Shown: positions 37,247 through 46,900 of the stretch, one piece after another
How the letters are laid out: every line of letters begins with the position of its first letter
How positions within the stretch are numbered: the first letter of the stretch is position 1
Source: Myxococcales bacterium
Lineage (GTDB): Bacteria; Myxococcota_A; Polyangia; Palsa-1104; JAEUJZ01
Direction: 5' to 3'
Length of the DNA stretch: 64,000 nucleotides
Assembly (NCBI GenBank): GCA_016794465.1
Contig: JAEUKA010000010.1
Span: 29,117 to 93,116, forward strand
Notes under the pieces: generated by a model
Seen by the model: the letters and a program-made list of their open reading frames with translations, nothing else
What the model was told of the DNA's origin: nothing
The model's database searches: none
Position numbers and translations under genes: made by a program

Positions 37247-39783
37247 AAGAAAAATCGCGGAGAGGTCGCAGCCGCTACGTCCAGCCGACCTGTGCCCGTG
37301 ATCGAGATCTGAATCGAGCCCAGCTGATCGGTGCGCAAGATCTGGCTGGACGCTTGCTGATAACGCTCGACCACCGACGGATGCGGGAAGCCAAAGCGGT
37401 TGTTTTTGCCCACCGAACAGATCACCAGCTTGGGCTCCACCGACTTTACAAACGGCGCGGTCGAGCTGGTGCGACTGCAGTGGTGCGGCGCCTTGAGCAC
37501 ATCGGCTCGCAGCGCTTGACCACTGGCGAGCAGCAGCGCTTCGCCGTCGGACTCGATATCCCCGGTACACAGCACCGAGCGCTGGCCATAGCGCAGCCGC
37601 AGCACCACCGAGGCATCATTGAGGCTGAGCGGGCGATCCGGCAGCGTCGGCTGAGCAGACAGCACGTCAATAGACACTCCATTCCAAAACAGCGAGTAGG
37701 GCTCGACAACCTGGACGTGGCGTCGCTCGGCAGCTTTCTGCAGGTGCAGCCACAGCGACTCGGCAGCTACAAGCTCACTGCGACGCTGTGCGGTCGTTGC
37801 TTGGTCGGCGCGGCTGGGCAGCTTGGGCAGCCACAGCTCTCTGACGGGCAGCTCAGCGAGCAAGGTCGCAAGTCCGCCGGTGTGATCGGGGTGCGCGTGG
37901 GTCACCACCAGCCAGTCGATCTTGGCAATTCCCTGCCGACGAAGAAACGGGACGATCACCGACCGAGCAGCATCGTGACCATCAGGACTGGCTGGGCCGG
38001 CATCGATGACCATGACCTTGTGACCGGGCAGCTCGACGACCAGCGAGTCACCTTGGCCCACGCTGAGCGCTGTCACCCGCAGCTCGGGTCGAGGCCGCTG
38101 CCAGTCGAGCAGATACAGCAAGACCGCCACGCCGCAGACCACGTAACCCCAGCGCCGATGTAGCCCCGCGAGGATGAGGCCGATCGCAAACAGCAGCAGC
38201 CAGGCCAGCGGCGGGGCCGGCACAGCGCAGCTCAGTCCAAGTCGTGCGAAGTGGTCGGTCAGCCACAGCAGCAGCGACACCACGTGAAGGTCCCAGCGAA
38301 GCAGCAGCTCTCCGAGGGTCGGAAAGACCAGCTTCGTCAGCAGTCCGCACAGGCCGAGCGGCAAGATCAGCAGCTCTCCAAGCGGCACCAAGATCGGGTT
38401 GGCCCAGAGCCCGGTGGCGACGAAGCGTCCGAAGGTGAGCGCGACCAGCGGTGCGGTGGCCAGCGTGGCACCGAGAGTGGCCGACAGCGCACGCTCAAGC
38501 CCCGAGAGCAGCGCCAGCAGGAATCGGTGTTGGGGCAGCCGCGCACGCAGCCACGACAGATCGAGCGGCCGAAGGTAGGTCAGTCCCAGCGTCGCCGCCA
38601 TCGACAGCTGCCAGCTGGTTTCGGTCAGCTTGAGCGCACCACCGTCTGGGATGGGTAGACCCGAGCAAAACACCGCCAGCGCCAGTCCGTGCGAGAGCGA
38701 CGCCCGTCGACCACAGGCGAGCGCAACCAGCCACAGGCCCATCACACAGGCGGCGCGCACCGTCGGAGACTCGGCCCCGGTGAGCAGCGTGTAAGACCAC
38801 ACAAACGGGATCGTCCCCAGCGCGGCGAGTCGCTGCGTGACCAGTCGCTGCGCCAGCCAGGAAAAGCGCGCTAGGCTCCACGCCAAGAGTCGATAGAGGA
38901 GCCAGCCGACCAGCGCCAGGTGCAGGCCACTGACCGACAAAATATGGGCGATGCCCGCGTCGGTAAACTGCTCGGTGACCGCCGGCTGACCCGCTTCTCG
39001 GCGCTGCCTATCGATCGTCGCGAGATCACCTCGCCATCCGAGGCACAGCGCGGTCAGGACGGCCTTGGCTGCCGCAGGGCCGGTCAGCGAGTCGATGTGC
39101 TGGCGGAGCTGTCCACGCAGTCGCTCGATCGGGCGCCGCCACAGGCTGACCCAGTGCGCGGAGAGTGGCGGTCGGCAGTCGCTCGCGCTCGCCGGCTGCC
39201 AGGTCAAGAGTCCTTGGAACTGGGCGCTTCCGGTCACGACGGCGCGCTCATAGGCTGGGCCTTGGGGTTCGCTGGGCGAGGGCGCTTGCGGACTGGCACT
39301 GGTCGCGCGCAGCACGGTCGTTACCCGAAGCAGATCGCCAGGGAGCAGCGCCGCGAGGGGTTGCCCACCAACAAACAGCGTGCCCGGCAGTGGCGTTTCA
39401 AGACAACCACCACCACCTGCACCGTAAATGGCGAAGATTGAAACCGAGAGCTGGTAGCCGCTGCCCGTGCCGGTCGGCCTCATCGCTTCGTGCAGCACCG
39501 CTGAGATCGTTACGGGTGACGGCCGCGCTTCCGTAGCCAGTAGCTCGCTTCCGCCTACCAGCAGCGGCGTCACGGGCCGACGCGCCTGTGCCCAAAGGCC
39601 GGTCGTGGCCAGCACCAGCAGCAAGCCAAGGCCGGGCAGTCGTTTTCGCCACAAGGCCACTACCAAGATCAGCAGCGAGGCGATCACGAGCCAGGCGCAG
39701 GTCAGCGGCCGCAGCTGCAGCTTGTCTCCAACGATCACGAATACCCCATACGTAAGTGCGCACAACGGCAGCGCTTTTGGCAT
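37243..39783 (-). CDS. comEC: DNA uptake channel protein ComEC/Rec2
   Basis: 846 aa from ATG 39783 (MPKALPLCALTYG); in-frame starts at 39849 and further upstream are possible and no ribosome site decides. Order of parts: N-terminal membrane helices with a DUF4131-type soluble domain (about residues 75-200), a competence-domain membrane block with AHILSVSGLHLALVGWLLY, further TM helices, then a C-terminal metallo-beta-lactamase-fold domain (VGQGDSLVVELPG, VIDAGPAS, VVTHAHPDHTGG, CTGDIESDGE, KAPHHCS). ComEC carries incoming single-stranded DNA across the inner membrane, and the C-terminal domain is thought to degrade the non-transported strand. This implies natural transformation potential. No other com gene is adjacent. 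Confidence 0.95.
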   Translation of the reverse strand: MPKALPLCALTYGVFVIVGDKLQLRPLTCAWLVIASLLILVVALWRKRLPGLGLLLVLATTGLWAQARRPVTPLLVGGSELLATEARPSPVTISAVLHEAMRPTGTGSGYQLSVSIFAIYGAGGGGCLETPLPGTLFVGGQPLAALLPGDLLRVTTVLRATSASPQAPSPSEPQGPAYERAVVTGSAQFQGLLTWQPASASDCRPPLSAHWVSLWRRPIERLRGQLRQHIDSLTGPAAAKAVLTALCLGWRGDLATIDRQRREAGQPAVTEQFTDAGIAHILSVSGLHLALVGWLLYRLLAWSLARFSWLAQRLVTQRLAALGTIPFVWSYTLLTGAESPTVRAACVMGLWLVALACGRRASLSHGLALAVFCSGLPIPDGGALKLTETSWQLSMAATLGLTYLRPLDLSWLRARLPQHRFLLALLSGLERALSATLGATLATAPLVALTFGRFVATGLWANPILVPLGELLILPLGLCGLLTKLVFPTLGELLLRWDLHVVSLLLWLTDHFARLGLSCAVPAPPLAWLLLFAIGLILAGLHRRWGYVVCGVAVLLYLLDWQRPRPELRVTALSVGQGDSLVVELPGHKVMVIDAGPASPDGHDAARSVIVPFLRRQGIAKIDWLVVTHAHPDHTGGLATLLAELPVRELWLPKLPSRADQATTAQRRSELVAAESLWLHLQKAAERRHVQVVEPYSLFWNGVSIDVLSAQPTLPDRPLSLNDASVVLRLRYGQRSVLCTGDIESDGEALLLASGQALRADVLKAPHHCSRTSSTAPFVKSVEPKLVICSVGKNNRFGFPHPSVVERYQQASSQILRTDQLGSIQISITGTGRLDVAAATSPRFFF

Positions 39784-39892
39784 GGCGGGGGTTTTCGGCA
39801 GGTCGTTTTGGTTGTTGCGAATGAGCAGAACTGTGTTTTGCAAAACCATGATTCGTTGCGATGTACTGGCGTGATACACTAGGCAGACACGC

Positions 39893-40540
39893 ATGCTGGG
39901 GTCTAGGATCGACTCGGACATCCCGCCGAAGCTGCTGGCCGCTCTGGAGGCCAACGTCAGCGTTCCGCCGAGGTTACGTCAGGAAATTATGTCTCTCTCT
40001 ATACAAAACAGAGAGCAGATAGAAAACCTGGCGGCGAGCATCGTTCGTCACATCTCGCTGTTTGCCGGTACCGAGAACATCCTGCCCATCTTGACCAAGC
40101 TCGATCAGGCGACGAGCGGGGTGTTGTCGCTGGTGCCTCGGGACGACAAGATGCGGGTCGACAACGAAGCCGCCCTGGTCTTGGCGCGCCGATCCGCGAT
40201 CACGCTGGCGGCCAAGCTGGGCTTCGGTCCCGTCGAGCGCACCAAAGTAGCCACTGCCGTCTCCGAGCTAGCGCGCAACATCGTCATGTACGCCAAAGTC
40301 GGTGAGGTTCGGCTCTCGGTGGTCACAAGCCCTCGGATCGGCTTAGCCATCGAGGCCCGCGACAGTGGACCAGGCATTCCCGATGTCGATAAAGTCCTCT
40401 CTGGCGGCTTTCGCTCGAAGACCGGGCTCGGCATGGGTCTGCGCGGTGTGAAAAATATCGCCCAAGAGTTCGCGGTTCAGTCGGCGCCGGGCCAAGGCAC
40501 GCGGGTCCGAGCGGTGTTCTATCTAGCCGTGCAGCGCTAG
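39893..40540 (+). CDS. RsbT-like HATPase (switch kinase) with N-terminal extension
   Basis: 215 aa. The C-terminal part (about residues 90-215) is a GHKL ATPase: N-box SELARNIVMYA (Asn129), G1 box DSGPGIPD (Asp157) and G2 GLGMGLRGVKNIA. This small, histidine-free form is typical of RsbT/RsbW anti-sigma or switch kinases that phosphorylate STAS proteins on Ser/Thr. About 85 helical N-terminal residues are extra relative to RsbT (about 130 aa). The next genes encode a STAS protein and a PP2C-like phosphatase, giving a T-S-X partner-switching cassette. Confidence 0.87.
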   Translation: MLGSRIDSDIPPKLLAALEANVSVPPRLRQEIMSLSIQNREQIENLAASIVRHISLFAGTENILPILTKLDQATSGVLSLVPRDDKMRVDNEAALVLARRSAITLAAKLGFGPVERTKVATAVSELARNIVMYAKVGEVRLSVVTSPRIGLAIEARDSGPGIPDVDKVLSGGFRSKTGLGMGLRGVKNIAQEFAVQSAPGQGTRVRAVFYLAVQR

Positions 40541-40660
40541 GTTCCCGATGCAAAGCTGCTGCTGCAATCCTTTGCTGCGACGACCTGACCGACGAGGCAA
40601 GCCGTCTTTGCAGCTGATCCGCGTTGGCTTTCGCAGGTCAACGCTTTCCGAGGCATTCCG

Positions 40661-41029
40661 ATGATTGATCGCATTCCGATCCTGCGAATTCGTGATCTGC
40701 TGCTGGTGTCCATCCAGGCCGATCTTCACGACATCCTCGTCGAGCAGCTGCAGAGCGATATCCTCAAGGAGCTGGAGCGCAAGAGTGCGCGCGGGCTGGT
40801 GCTCGACATCTCGGCGCTCAACATCCTCGACACGTATACGGCGCGGGCGTTTGTGCATACGGCGCAGATGGCGCGGCTGATGGGGACGCGGACGATCGTG
40901 TCGGGAATGACGCCGGCGATTGCCATGACCCTGACGGAGATGGGCTTCTCAGCCGGCGGCTTCGAGACGGCGCTCGACCTGGAGTCAGCGCTGACGGCAC
41001 TTTCCACCCTCGATGGCGACGAGGACTAA
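40661..41029 (+). CDS. RsbS-like STAS antagonist protein
   Basis: 122 aa STAS domain: IPILRIRDLLLVSIQADLHD, then GLVLDISALNILDTYTARAF and MGTRTIVSGMTPAIAMTLTEMG. In RsbS the phospho-acceptor is Ser in the 'IDS' position; here the motif is LDTYT, so Thr58 (or Thr60) would be the acceptor. It is predicted to be phosphorylated by the RsbT-like kinase encoded 120 bp upstream and dephosphorylated by the RsbX-like phosphatase encoded directly downstream. The start has GAGG 7 nt upstream. In RsbS/RsbR systems such proteins form stressosomes; no RsbR is in this window. Confidence 0.87.
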   Translation: MIDRIPILRIRDLLLVSIQADLHDILVEQLQSDILKELERKSARGLVLDISALNILDTYTARAFVHTAQMARLMGTRTIVSGMTPAIAMTLTEMGFSAGGFETALDLESALTALSTLDGDED

Positions 41030-41032
41030 GCC

Positions 41033-42046
41033 CTGACCGACGACCCATCTCAGAGCGGACTCTACCCGCCCACGGACGGTGGCGAGCCGGTCAGTCAGCA
41101 GCTCTCGCTGCGGCTTGCCGATCCAGCCGACTTTCCCCGTGCCGGCGAGGCGATCAAGGTGTTTTGTCAGCAGCACGGCTTCGACCGTGTGAGGCGCGCG
41201 AGCATCCTGGCGCAGCTCGACGACATGCTGCAGCGGATTCGTCGCATCCAGACCGAGCCGACGACACTGACCGTTACCCGCATCGAAAATGACCTGCTCC
41301 TCGACTGGACGACGAGCAATGTGCGACTGCCACTGCCGGAGCCGAAAATCACAAGCAGTCCTCGGGACGTGGGCAGCTCGTCGCAAGCGCTGCCGATCAT
41401 CTCGCTGTACTCGCGGGTACGGGCGTCGGGCTTTCGCTTTAGCGACGAGCCAGCGCTGCAAGTGCTGCACCTAGAGCGACCTCATCCGCGAGAAACCATG
41501 TGCGGAGACATGGCCCTGGTTGCCCGGCACGCTGGAGTGGTGCGGCTGGTGGTGGCCGATGGACTTGGGCATGGTCCAGCGGCTCGTGAGGCCGCCGAGG
41601 TCGCGATTCGCTGGCTGAAGGCGTCCCAGGCGGAGAGTCTCGAAGAGGCGGTGCTGGCCGCTCACGAGCAGACTGCCGCGACGCGTGGGGCAACGCTTGG
41701 GATGGCGGAGCTTGATCTCAAGACGCTGACCGTTTCGGCGACCACAGTGGGCAATGTGCGGGTCGGCATCTACCAGACCACGGGCCGGCTGTGGGCACCA
41801 TGCGGCACCGACGCAGTGCTCGGTCACGGTCGTGGCAGCTTTCATGGCAAGCTCGATGTTCGCGTCGAAAAACAACAGCTCACGCCGGGCGCGCTGCTGC
41901 TGCTGTTCTCCGATGGACTGGCGAGCCAGCTACGACTGCCATTTCAGCGTCCCCAGTCTCTCGAAGAGCTGGCCACAACGCTGTTTTCAAACTTTTCGGT
42001 GGCCTCAGACGACGCCACGCTGCTGATGCTCTCGACGAGTCGCTGA
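41033..42046 (+). CDS. RsbX-like PP2C (SpoIIE-type) phosphatase, probable CTG start
   Basis: 337 aa from CTG 41033, or 295 aa from the first ATG/GTG/TTG codon (GTG 41159). The longer form is preferred. GAGGA sits 7 nt before the CTG at the end of the RsbS-like gene, the frame begins right after that gene's stop, and the extra residues (SLRLADPADFPRAGEAIKVF) lead without a break into the helical domain FDRVRRASILAQLDDMLQRI, which resembles a degenerate HATPase N-part. The phosphatase part shows CGDMALVAR, VVADGLGHGPAAREAAEVAI (metal-binding Asp), ATLGMAELDL and LLLFSDGL. It should dephosphorylate the adjacent STAS protein. Confidence 0.82.
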   Translation: MTDDPSQSGLYPPTDGGEPVSQQLSLRLADPADFPRAGEAIKVFCQQHGFDRVRRASILAQLDDMLQRIRRIQTEPTTLTVTRIENDLLLDWTTSNVRLPLPEPKITSSPRDVGSSSQALPIISLYSRVRASGFRFSDEPALQVLHLERPHPRETMCGDMALVARHAGVVRLVVADGLGHGPAAREAAEVAIRWLKASQAESLEEAVLAAHEQTAATRGATLGMAELDLKTLTVSATTVGNVRVGIYQTTGRLWAPCGTDAVLGHGRGSFHGKLDVRVEKQQLTPGALLLLFSDGLASQLRLPFQRPQSLEELATTLFSNFSVASDDATLLMLSTSR

Positions 42047-42092
42047 TCCAAGCCTGGGCCGAGCGCGCCTCGTTCTTCGGTCGAGAGTGTGT

Positions 42093-42557
42093 TTAGTCCT
42101 CTGACGACAGCGTGTAGGTCACCTCTTGGAAGCCTGGCTTGTTCACCGGCTTCGATAGCTCGGCCCGGATCGTGACTTTGCCTGGCTCCGTCGGGAGCTT
42201 CTCTGCCGGGATCACAAACAGCAGCACCCGTGAGCCCACCGACAGCACCCGAGCATCGCGGACCTGCTCGTACGTGACCTTGGTGCCATGGCTAACCGTC
42301 AGCTTCACCGTGTGAGGTTTCGCCGACCCCTTGGTCTTGTCCGACAGGGCCACCGTGACCTTGCACAGGATGTCGGTGTCCTCACCGGCCACGTGACTCG
42401 GGCGCAGCGGACGATAGCCCGCATCGTTATCGAGCTCGCCGCATTCGATCGTTCGGAAATCGTACGGAGCCGGCGGAAGCTCACCCTCTTGGGCTTGCAC
42501 CACACCACCCACCACCGCCAAGTAACCCGCCGCCAGCATCGCCAACGCCTTGTGCAT
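42093..42557 (-). CDS. Secreted hypothetical protein
   Basis: 154 aa with a clear signal peptide (MHKALAMLAAGYLAVVGGVV, cleavage near AQA). The mature part is predicted all-beta (CKVTVALSDKTKGS, HTVKLTVSHGTKVTYEQV, GSRVLLFVIPAEKLPTEPGK, RAELSKPVNKPG) with two Cys that may pair. It looks like a small periplasmic or secreted beta-sandwich protein. Convergent with the phosphatase gene. No family is recognised. Confidence 0.75.
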   Translation of the reverse strand: MHKALAMLAAGYLAVVGGVVQAQEGELPPAPYDFRTIECGELDNDAGYRPLRPSHVAGEDTDILCKVTVALSDKTKGSAKPHTVKLTVSHGTKVTYEQVRDARVLSVGSRVLLFVIPAEKLPTEPGKVTIRAELSKPVNKPGFQEVTYTLSSED

Positions 42558-42629
42558 CGAGAATCGCGCTCCTTTCTAGGTGAAAAATATAGATCGACGC
42601 ATAGCACAGAAACTTGTGAGCTTCCCTGC

Positions 42630-43757
42630 TCAATCTTTCGTCGATCGCAGCTTTCGTCGTCGCTGGGCTTCCCGTACCACCGGCTCAAAACCATCCGGTC
42701 CCAGCTGTCCTCTCAGTGTCGCCAGCTGACGATCCAGCAGATCCGCGACTCCGTCCATGTGTCGGCAGCGCAGCTCGGCGGCGGACTGAATCAGCACGTC
42801 GTAACCTTCGCACGTCTCATCGGCAGCGACGAGCGCGCTACTCACGACAGAGACGATCAAGAGGCACCAGCCGGCGCTGGCATGGCGTCCCAGCAACCAG
42901 GCCAGGTCTTGTCGCAGCTCAATCGTCGCTGACAGAGTGAGCGGACACTGATACGCGATCTGCTGTAGCAGCCGAAACAGTCGCGCCACCGTCCCCAGCT
43001 CCGAGCTGAGCGCGCCATACCGACCGGCGACAACATCGTCCAGCATCGCGCGCGCCAAGCGACGATTTTCCGCGAACAACAGGCCGATCAGCAGCAGTCG
43101 CAGCAAGCGATCTTCGTGACCCAGGCCGGTACTGGCATGCAGCGCCACTTGCAAGTGACCGAGGGCCAGATCGCTTCGTCCGACGCCCAGCTCAATGGCT
43201 GCCAGCAGCGTTCGGGCGACCACGGCCAGGCCACGCGGCAGCGTCTCGCCATTGGCAACGATCTCAAGCTGATTTCTGGCAGCACCCACATCAGCGACGC
43301 GCAGTAGACCTTCGGCGTAAGCCAGTGCCGCACAGCCCGTCGCCAGATTCGACCACGCTGTCTGTTCCACGGCTTCCACCGTTGAGGCCGTCCCGAGCGA
43401 CTGGGTCAGCCGTGCGATCTCATCCGGAACCGTCGGTGTGCGCCAGCAGGCAAGATAGAGGTTTGCGGCCAGCCACAGGCGCGTCTCTTCAATGCTGCGT
43501 CCCGGCGCGCCCGTCGCCAAGAGCTGCTCTGCCGCCGTGGTGTCGCCACGACCCAGCACAGCCAGTGCGAGCACGGAGCGGACCAGGACTGAAGCGAGCT
43601 GCTCGTCGGAAAAGCGAGCACTGCGGAGAGTGCGAGCAATCGCCTCGGTCGGACCTAGCTCTCGACAGCGCGCCATGAGCTCATCATCGAGAGCTCCAGC
43701 TGACTGGGAAGCGCAAACTGGCGAAGCTAGCGGTAGGGCAGCCGGGACGGACGACAT
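42630..43757 (-). CDS. Hypothetical alpha-helical repeat protein
   Basis: 375 aa from ATG 43757 (MSSVPAALPL), chosen because GAGGAGTGGAG precedes it. The protein is almost entirely helical with TPR-like spacing (AAEQLLATGAPG, WLAANLYLACW, ALGHLQVALHASTGLGHEDRLLRLLLIGLL, ENRRLARAMLDDVV). Hydrophobic stretches such as SAGWCLLIVSVVSSALVAA could be buried or membrane-associated. It ends in a basic RRRKLRSTKD. No DNA-binding or catalytic motif is seen. It resembles the sensory TPR part of LuxR/MalT-type regulators in general style only. Confidence 0.7.
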   Translation of the reverse strand: MSSVPAALPLASPVCASQSAGALDDELMARCRELGPTEAIARTLRSARFSDEQLASVLVRSVLALAVLGRGDTTAAEQLLATGAPGRSIEETRLWLAANLYLACWRTPTVPDEIARLTQSLGTASTVEAVEQTAWSNLATGCAALAYAEGLLRVADVGAARNQLEIVANGETLPRGLAVVARTLLAAIELGVGRSDLALGHLQVALHASTGLGHEDRLLRLLLIGLLFAENRRLARAMLDDVVAGRYGALSSELGTVARLFRLLQQIAYQCPLTLSATIELRQDLAWLLGRHASAGWCLLIVSVVSSALVAADETCEGYDVLIQSAAELRCRHMDGVADLLDRQLATLRGQLGPDGFEPVVREAQRRRKLRSTKD

Positions 43758-43934
43758 CGCTCCACTCCTCGGTGGCGAGAAGCACCTACTATCGCCACAA
43801 CCGGACTGCTTCGGCAAGCCCACAATGGGCGAAGCCGCCACCCGTGAAGGTGACGGCTTGCCACTAAGGAATGTTGGGGAAAGAAATGACGGATTCGGCG
43901 GGAAGCGTGCCGTCAGAGAGACGGCACTTGACGG

Positions 43935-46900
43935 CTACTGGTGGGTGACGAGGAACTGCGTGCGACGGTTCTTGTCGTAGCAAGCAGCCGTCTTCTCGGT
44001 GCAGATCGGCTTGGTCGGGCCGAAGCCATCAGACTTCAGTCGCTCGGGGCCGACGCCGTGGCTGGTCAGGTACTTGAGCACCGACTCAGCGCGGTTCTTC
44101 GACAGCGTCATATTCCACTGCAGCTTGCCACGCTCATCGGTGTGACCCTGGATTTCGACGGTCATCGTCGGACGCGACTTCAGCACCGAGACAACCTCAT
44201 CCAGCAGCGCGAACGACGCCGGCTTGATGTCCCACTTGTTCGTCGCGAACAGGATCTGCTGCAGCAGCTTGATCTCGCCTTCCTCGACCTTGATGAACTT
44301 GCGAGGCGGCGGGCAGCCATTCGTCTCCTTTGGACCAGGCTCAAGCGGGCACTTGTCGTCCTTGTCCGGAATGCCGTCGTTGTCAGTGTCGATCAGCGGG
44401 CAGCCGTTGTTCTCGAGTGGGCCGGGCTTATCCGGGCAGCTGTCGAGCCGATCGATCAGACCGTCGCCATCGCGATCCTTGTCTGGGCAGCCATTGTTTT
44501 CCTTCGGACCGGGCTCATTCGGGCACTGATCAAGGCGATCAACGATGCCGTCCTTGTCGGTGTCGATATCCGGGCAGCCCTGGTTTTCGGGCGGACCGTA
44601 CTCGGTCGGGCAGCGATCGTACTTGCCGATCAGGCCGTCACGATCGGGATCGAGATCGACCACCTTCGGCTTGACCTGCTCCTTGGCACGGGCCATCGGC
44701 AGGTAACCAACGCTGGCGAACAGCCGAACTTGCGGAGAACCAGCGACGGGAGTCAGACCAGGGCCTCCGCCGATGTTGACGGTGATTCCCGAGGTGTGGG
44801 TCCAGCGTGCGCCGGCATACAGCTCCAGCGGCGAGTAGATGTCCTGCGCATTGAGGAAGCTGGTCGCGCCGATGATTTCACCAGCGAGGCCGAAGTTCAT
44901 GGGAAGCGGCAGGTAAGCGCCGAGGCCGTAGCGAGCGCCAGCGTACGATACCTTGACGTTGCGAGCCTGCTGCTCGGCAGTGCGAAGGAAGACGCTCGCG
45001 TTGAGGGCGACGATGAAGCCGCCCTTGGTGCGGTAGTCAAAGGCGAAGCGTGGCTCAAAGCCGAACGCGTCGTCGCCACGGAACTGGGTGCCATCACCGG
45101 TCGGGAACGTAATCTGAGGAACGAACGCGAGGCCGAAGCCGCTCACGGTGTTGTCGATGATGCGAATCTTGCCAACCAAGCGAAGGTCGCCAACGCCAGC
45201 CAGCGACGGCTCAGTGCCACTCGGAACGTCGCGGACAGGGGTGTTTCGGTCAAAGCCTTGGTAGACTACGATCGGGAGGTCCAGTCCCAACGACAGCCAG
45301 TTGGTAAGGCCAATGCCTCCCGTCAAGTGAAGCGTGACCATGTTGGGAACGGTATCAGCGACGGTCATGCTCTCGCGATCGCTGAGGAGGCGGAGGGGCC
45401 GATAGGCCCACTCGAACACGGCGTTGGCCATTGGGACCCAACGCCCTGGGGTCCGCGAGCCTTCGACAGTGAAGATGTTCTCGGGACCGATGGCGGGACG
45501 AAAAGTCTGAGCGTTTATCGAGATTTGCGCTGGCGCTTGGGCGTAGGCGCTACTTCCGAGGGCGAAAAAAAAAACTGGGAGAATCAAGGCCGCAGCGGCG
45601 CGAGAGCTGCGCCGGCTGCTGGCGTTGCGCAAACGGCTGCGCAGACCAAAGCCAAGAAGGCCAAGGAGAGCTGCCGCACCGAGCCACAGACCACTGTTGC
45701 CACCACCGGTGGTGCCGCTCTGGCCCGCGCTGCAACCAGCCTGCCCGCCGACGTAACGCTCGTTCAGACGAGACTTGCACTCACCAACGCTGGTGTCGCA
45801 GTACTGGCTCGCCGAGCAGTCCGCATCCGTGGTGCACTTCTTCGGCGGAGTCCTGCACAGCCCGGCAATGCAGATCTGGCCAGCGGGGCACATGCTGCTG
45901 TCCGAGCAGGGCTTGGGCGGGGTGATGCAGATCTGCTCATCGGGATCGCAGATCTTGCCTGGGGGACAGTCCTCGTTCTTGCGGCAAGGAGTCGGCGTGG
46001 TGCAGCGGCCGCTCGTGATGTCACAGGTCGTTCCCGCCGGGCACTGATCGTCAGCCGTGCACTGGACGCAGCGACCTGCCGAGCAAAGCCGGGCATCGGC
46101 AGGGCACTTGGTGCAGCTGGGACCGCAGTGATCCGGCACGTCACAGGCTTGGCAGAGGCCGTCGCCGCAGTACGAACCGGGGGCGCAGTTCATGCCGGGC
46201 GCGCCGCACTCCTGGCAGGAGGCGTTCTCACCAACGATCGAGCTGTACAGCTCCGTCTTGTCGATGAGCTTGAACTTGTCGCCGTACATCGGGTCGGTGA
46301 GGGAGATCTTGCAGCCGGTGATCTTGCCCATCATGTCCCGACCGCACTCTTTGACCTCGACATCGGTGCGTGCCCACTCGGCGTGTCCGGCGGCGCCGTT
46401 TTGGAAGTACACGATCTCGACTGGGTAAAGGCCCGGCGAGGTGAACTTGATGGGGTAGATGATGCGAGAGGTCTGATCGTCGTCGTTGGCAATCCTCTCG
46501 AGGAGGGTCTTGTTCGAGCCGACCTTGACCTGACAGACATCGTCGCAGTTGAGGCCGAAGGCAATCGTCTTGCCAGCCAGCGTCGAGGGTACGTTGAAAT
46601 ACCCTCGGACGCGGAGCGCGATGCGGAAGCCATCGCCGTCGGGTGGCAGCGAGTAGGACATCAGCTCGTCTGGCCACTTGGCGCCGGTGAAGTCGCCTGC
46701 GCTGTTCGCGTCGTTGTTGCGGAGGTTGATCGCCGTGAACAGCCGAGACGGCGGTGGCGGGTTGTTGTCAATGTTCGGATCGGCCCGGTTGTCCAGAACG
46801 CGGGTCGCGTCTTCCGGGGTATTGAAGCTGCCCGAAAGGAGGTGGAGCGTCGTCGCGCAAATACCTGTACCCGGGTCGGTCCGAGGTGGTGCGACTGCCT

